A DNA stretch of 64,000 bases from a virus. Shown here one piece after another: positions 62,087 through 64,000 of this stretch. Both the position numbers and the translations under genes were made by a program. The stretch covers positions 1 to 64,000 of IMG/VR virus record IMGVR_UViG_3300044511_000233; one strand, 5' to 3'. How positions within the stretch are numbered: the stretch's first letter is position 1; every line of letters starts with the position of its first letter. The notes under the pieces were generated by a model. That model did no database searches. It worked only from the letters and a program-made list of their open reading frames with translations, and had not been told where the DNA came from.

Positions 62087-64000
62087 TTAATCCGAGATTG
62101 TGAGAGTTGCGTTCGTGAAATTGATCACGAACTTATTATCGGCCGATTTCGCGATGCCGGCAGTGACCGTTCCCAGGTCAGCAACGATCGCCGACAGCTC
62201 ATTGACATCTAATGCTTGAGCTGTGATCGAACCGTCAAGAACAAGATCACCATGGATGCCTACTGAAGCAAGACCCCCATGAGTCCCGACCGCAAAAACA
62301 GGTTTACGAGCAACCGGATTTAGAGAGTCATAGGCCGGGATCACGGAGAATGTATTAGCCTGCACAACAAAATCGGACGTAACTCCGCCCGGAGAGCTGA
62401 ACTGATTAAGCCCGAAGCCCGCGATCACTTGATAGGGTGGGTCAACTCCAGGAGCCTGCTGGGTCTGAATCTGAACATACCATGTTCCCTCGATAGTCTG
62501 CTTAATGGCGTCAATGTCGACGGAGATTGTTTGAGTGATAATACCGGCTAGTTGCCCCATCTGCGCAGTGACGTAAGTCTTATACTCAGCAAACGCTCGA
62601 CTTGAATCGAGGATACTCTTTTGAGTTTCCACAACACCAGCTAGAGCCTGTTCTGCTTTCTTCACAGCACCGGCAGTATCAATTCGATTGATGAGGTCGG
62701 TAAGCTCAGTCTCATCTCGGAAAATTGGAGTCGAAAGATCCTGAGAAAGATTGTCAAACGAGATAGTGTGAGGGTCTAGCCCAAAACCCTTGCCACTGAA
62801 CTCACTAGAGTAGCTGATAGTTTTATCAAAAGTGTCGTAGAAGCCTACTCTTACATAAAGTGTCTCGCCATCCTTAATAGGAGTCCGGCACGTTACATTA
62901 GGCCCGTCATAAATCAGGTTAGCGCTATCGGGCGTGAACCCACTCGCGGGTGATGCATGCACTTTAGCCCCGGCCCAGTCTCTAACGAGCGTAGGTTTAA
63001 TCCAGGTAATATCGAGAAGAAATAGATGAGCATCAAGAGAAAGAGTCCCAGGGGGGGAGGGGGGTGGATTCGATACGATGAGAGCAACCGGATCAGACAT
63101 ACTGTCGGTTGCGTCAACAGCCCGAATTTCCACTCTAAACGCTCGTGAAGCTGCTCCCCCAAAATCAAACTTGTTCGATTCAAAATCGTAAGTAAATTGA
63201 AGTTCCTTAGTATCAAACTGGCGCTTAATATCACCCGTGCCCTGATCGACAACTCTGACGTGATAATGATCAAAGTATGTGTCTAGGGAAGCGTCCCACG
63301 CGAAATGGGGGGACAACGTGTCAAATTCAGTCGGCGAAGCCCCGTCAATGAGGTGAAGGTTCGTTGCAGGTTGAACCTCTCGTATATCCCCACTCACCAT
63401 ATGCTCAATAGAAACAGGTAAACTCTCTCGACCAGTAAGTGAAACCGCCACAACGGTTAGAATGTATTCACCAAGCTGCACATTATCGATGCGGAAGAAG
63501 GTGTCACGAACTTCTCCTACATTGATCGGAGCTCCCCCGTTGAGTTGCGAATAAATCCGATAGAAACGAAATAATGGCGTCGTGGTTGCTACCCACGACA
63601 ACTCCAAAGAGTGTTGCCCAGGTGCAGGGGTGCGAGCTCGAACTGTAAGACCAGATATGGGATTGATCTGCTGCGTTACATTCCCCGAACTTGACGTCGG
63701 TGGAGGAATATATACGCCATCTACAAAAGCCCATTTGTTTCGATTGACCTCGAGAGCTGACACAAGGATATTGTCAGGATCGCCGTCCGCTTCATCAATG
63801 GCTGTGATGCGGTAAGCTTTTGGAACTCCGACTGTATCCAGACACTCGATCGAGAATACGGCTTGGTCAGGTAGATCAACCCCGGTGAGCGGTGTTTGAA
63901 GGTTCAGCACGGTGGTGCTGCCCGACCCTGTAATCAATGGAACAGAGACAGGCACTCCCGACTTGGTCGTAATTGATAGAACGTAATTGAACCCGGCCTC
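62087..64000 (-). CDS. Tail-tip host-specificity protein (gpJ-like), C-terminal part
   Basis: The frame is open to the right edge (638 codons visible), so the N-terminus is outside. GTG 63955 is only an internal codon: upstream codons read FNYVLSITTKSG in frame. It has J-like units (KAYRITAIDEADGDPDNILV, SALEVNRNKWAFVD), several fibronectin III-type domains (GLTVRARTPAPGQHSLELSW, FRFYRIYSQLNGG), then helices and the DUF1983-type end (VVQANTFSVIPAYDSLNPVA, LDGSITAQALDVNELSAIVA). It forms the central tail tip and decides host range. Its presence indicates a siphovirus with a lambda-like tail. Confidence 0.87.
   Translation of the reverse strand, partial: EAGFNYVLSITTKSGVPVSVPLITGSGSTTVLNLQTPLTGVDLPDQAVFSIECLDTVGVPKAYRITAIDEADGDPDNILVSALEVNRNKWAFVDGVYIPPPTSSSGNVTQQINPISGLTVRARTPAPGQHSLELSWVATTTPLFRFYRIYSQLNGGAPINVGEVRDTFFRIDNVQLGEYILTVVAVSLTGRESLPVSIEHMVSGDIREVQPATNLHLIDGASPTEFDTLSPHFAWDASLDTYFDHYHVRVVDQGTGDIKRQFDTKELQFTYDFESNKFDFGGAASRAFRVEIRAVDATDSMSDPVALIVSNPPPSPPGTLSLDAHLFLLDITWIKPTLVRDWAGAKVHASPASGFTPDSANLIYDGPNVTCRTPIKDGETLYVRVGFYDTFDKTISYSSEFSGKGFGLDPHTISFDNLSQDLSTPIFRDETELTDLINRIDTAGAVKKAEQALAGVVETQKSILDSSRAFAEYKTYVTAQMGQLAGIITQTISVDIDAIKQTIEGTWYVQIQTQQAPGVDPPYQVIAGFGLNQFSSPGGVTSDFVVQANTFSVIPAYDSLNPVARKPVFAVGTHGGLASVGIHGDLVLDGSITAQALDVNELSAIVADLGTVTAGIAKSADNKFVINFTNATLTISD

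Noticed and set aside
1-64000. CRISPR array
   Set aside because: Repeats found are pairs or palindromes without regular spacers.

Overview
The window is most of the genome of a tailed, temperate double-stranded DNA phage of siphovirus type that infects an alphaproteobacterium. Phage identity rests on a complete set of head genes (large terminase, portal, protease/scaffold, decoration and capsid proteins), a lambda gpJ-like tail-tip protein, a holin/endolysin/spanin cassette, and a phage replication and nucleotide-metabolism cluster. Alphaproteobacteria are suggested by a DUF3768-type protein (31841-32158), by moderately high GC with many GTG/TTG starts, and by an IS5-family insertion sequence. 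The host genus cannot be read from the sequence.

Layout. (1) 1-14053, minus strand: terminase, portal, a receptor-binding cassette (collagen-like fibre, SGNH esterase, YadA-head-like fibre), protease-scaffold, decoration protein, major capsid protein and neck proteins, interrupted by three HNH-AP2 endonuclease genes. (2) 14192-20124, plus strand: a helper gene, a primase-polymerase/helicase, then small GC-rich genes with repeated palindromes and large hairpins. (3) 20214-33373, plus strand: an operator-like region and about 40 very small, mostly overlapping genes of unknown function, punctuated by strong Rho-independent terminators and repeated intergenic cassettes. (4) 33373-34268: an IS5-family element on the opposite strand. 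(5) 34384-37283: lysogeny module with excisionase, tyrosine integrase, a tRNA-Pro-like attachment-site candidate and a repressor-like protein. (6) 37288-55432, plus strand: DNA metabolism with an SF2 helicase, 5'-3' exonuclease, family A polymerase, MazG-like and MazZ-like pyrophosphohydrolases, ligase, deoxyribosyltransferase, polynucleotide kinase, ThyX, dCMP deaminase, resolvase-like nuclease, DEDD exonuclease, an RlpA-like protein and an SbcCD pair. (7) 55383-64000, minus strand: lysis cassette, another HNH-AP2 gene, tail fibres, three tandem tip paralogues and a gpJ-like protein that runs off the right edge.

The minus-strand structural operon runs off both ends of the window. The left edge stops just after the neck genes and the right edge starts inside the tail-tip gene, so the missing part should hold tail tube, tape measure and tail hub. 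Both arms are phage and the integrase lies in the middle, so the source is best explained as a free circular or circularly permuted phage genome rather than an integrated prophage.

The phage appears able to make its own replication machinery, convert dCMP to dTMP through dCMP deaminase and ThyX, clean up nucleotides, repair ends (SbcCD, kinase, ligase) and integrate. The most unusual features are the repeated palindromes and structured elements around 18-20 kb, the repeated gene-end cassettes at 20-25 kb, the placement of the fibre/esterase cassette inside the head operon, a family of HNH-AP2 genes whose 3' ends seem to serve the next gene's translation, and an early RlpA-like wall protein.
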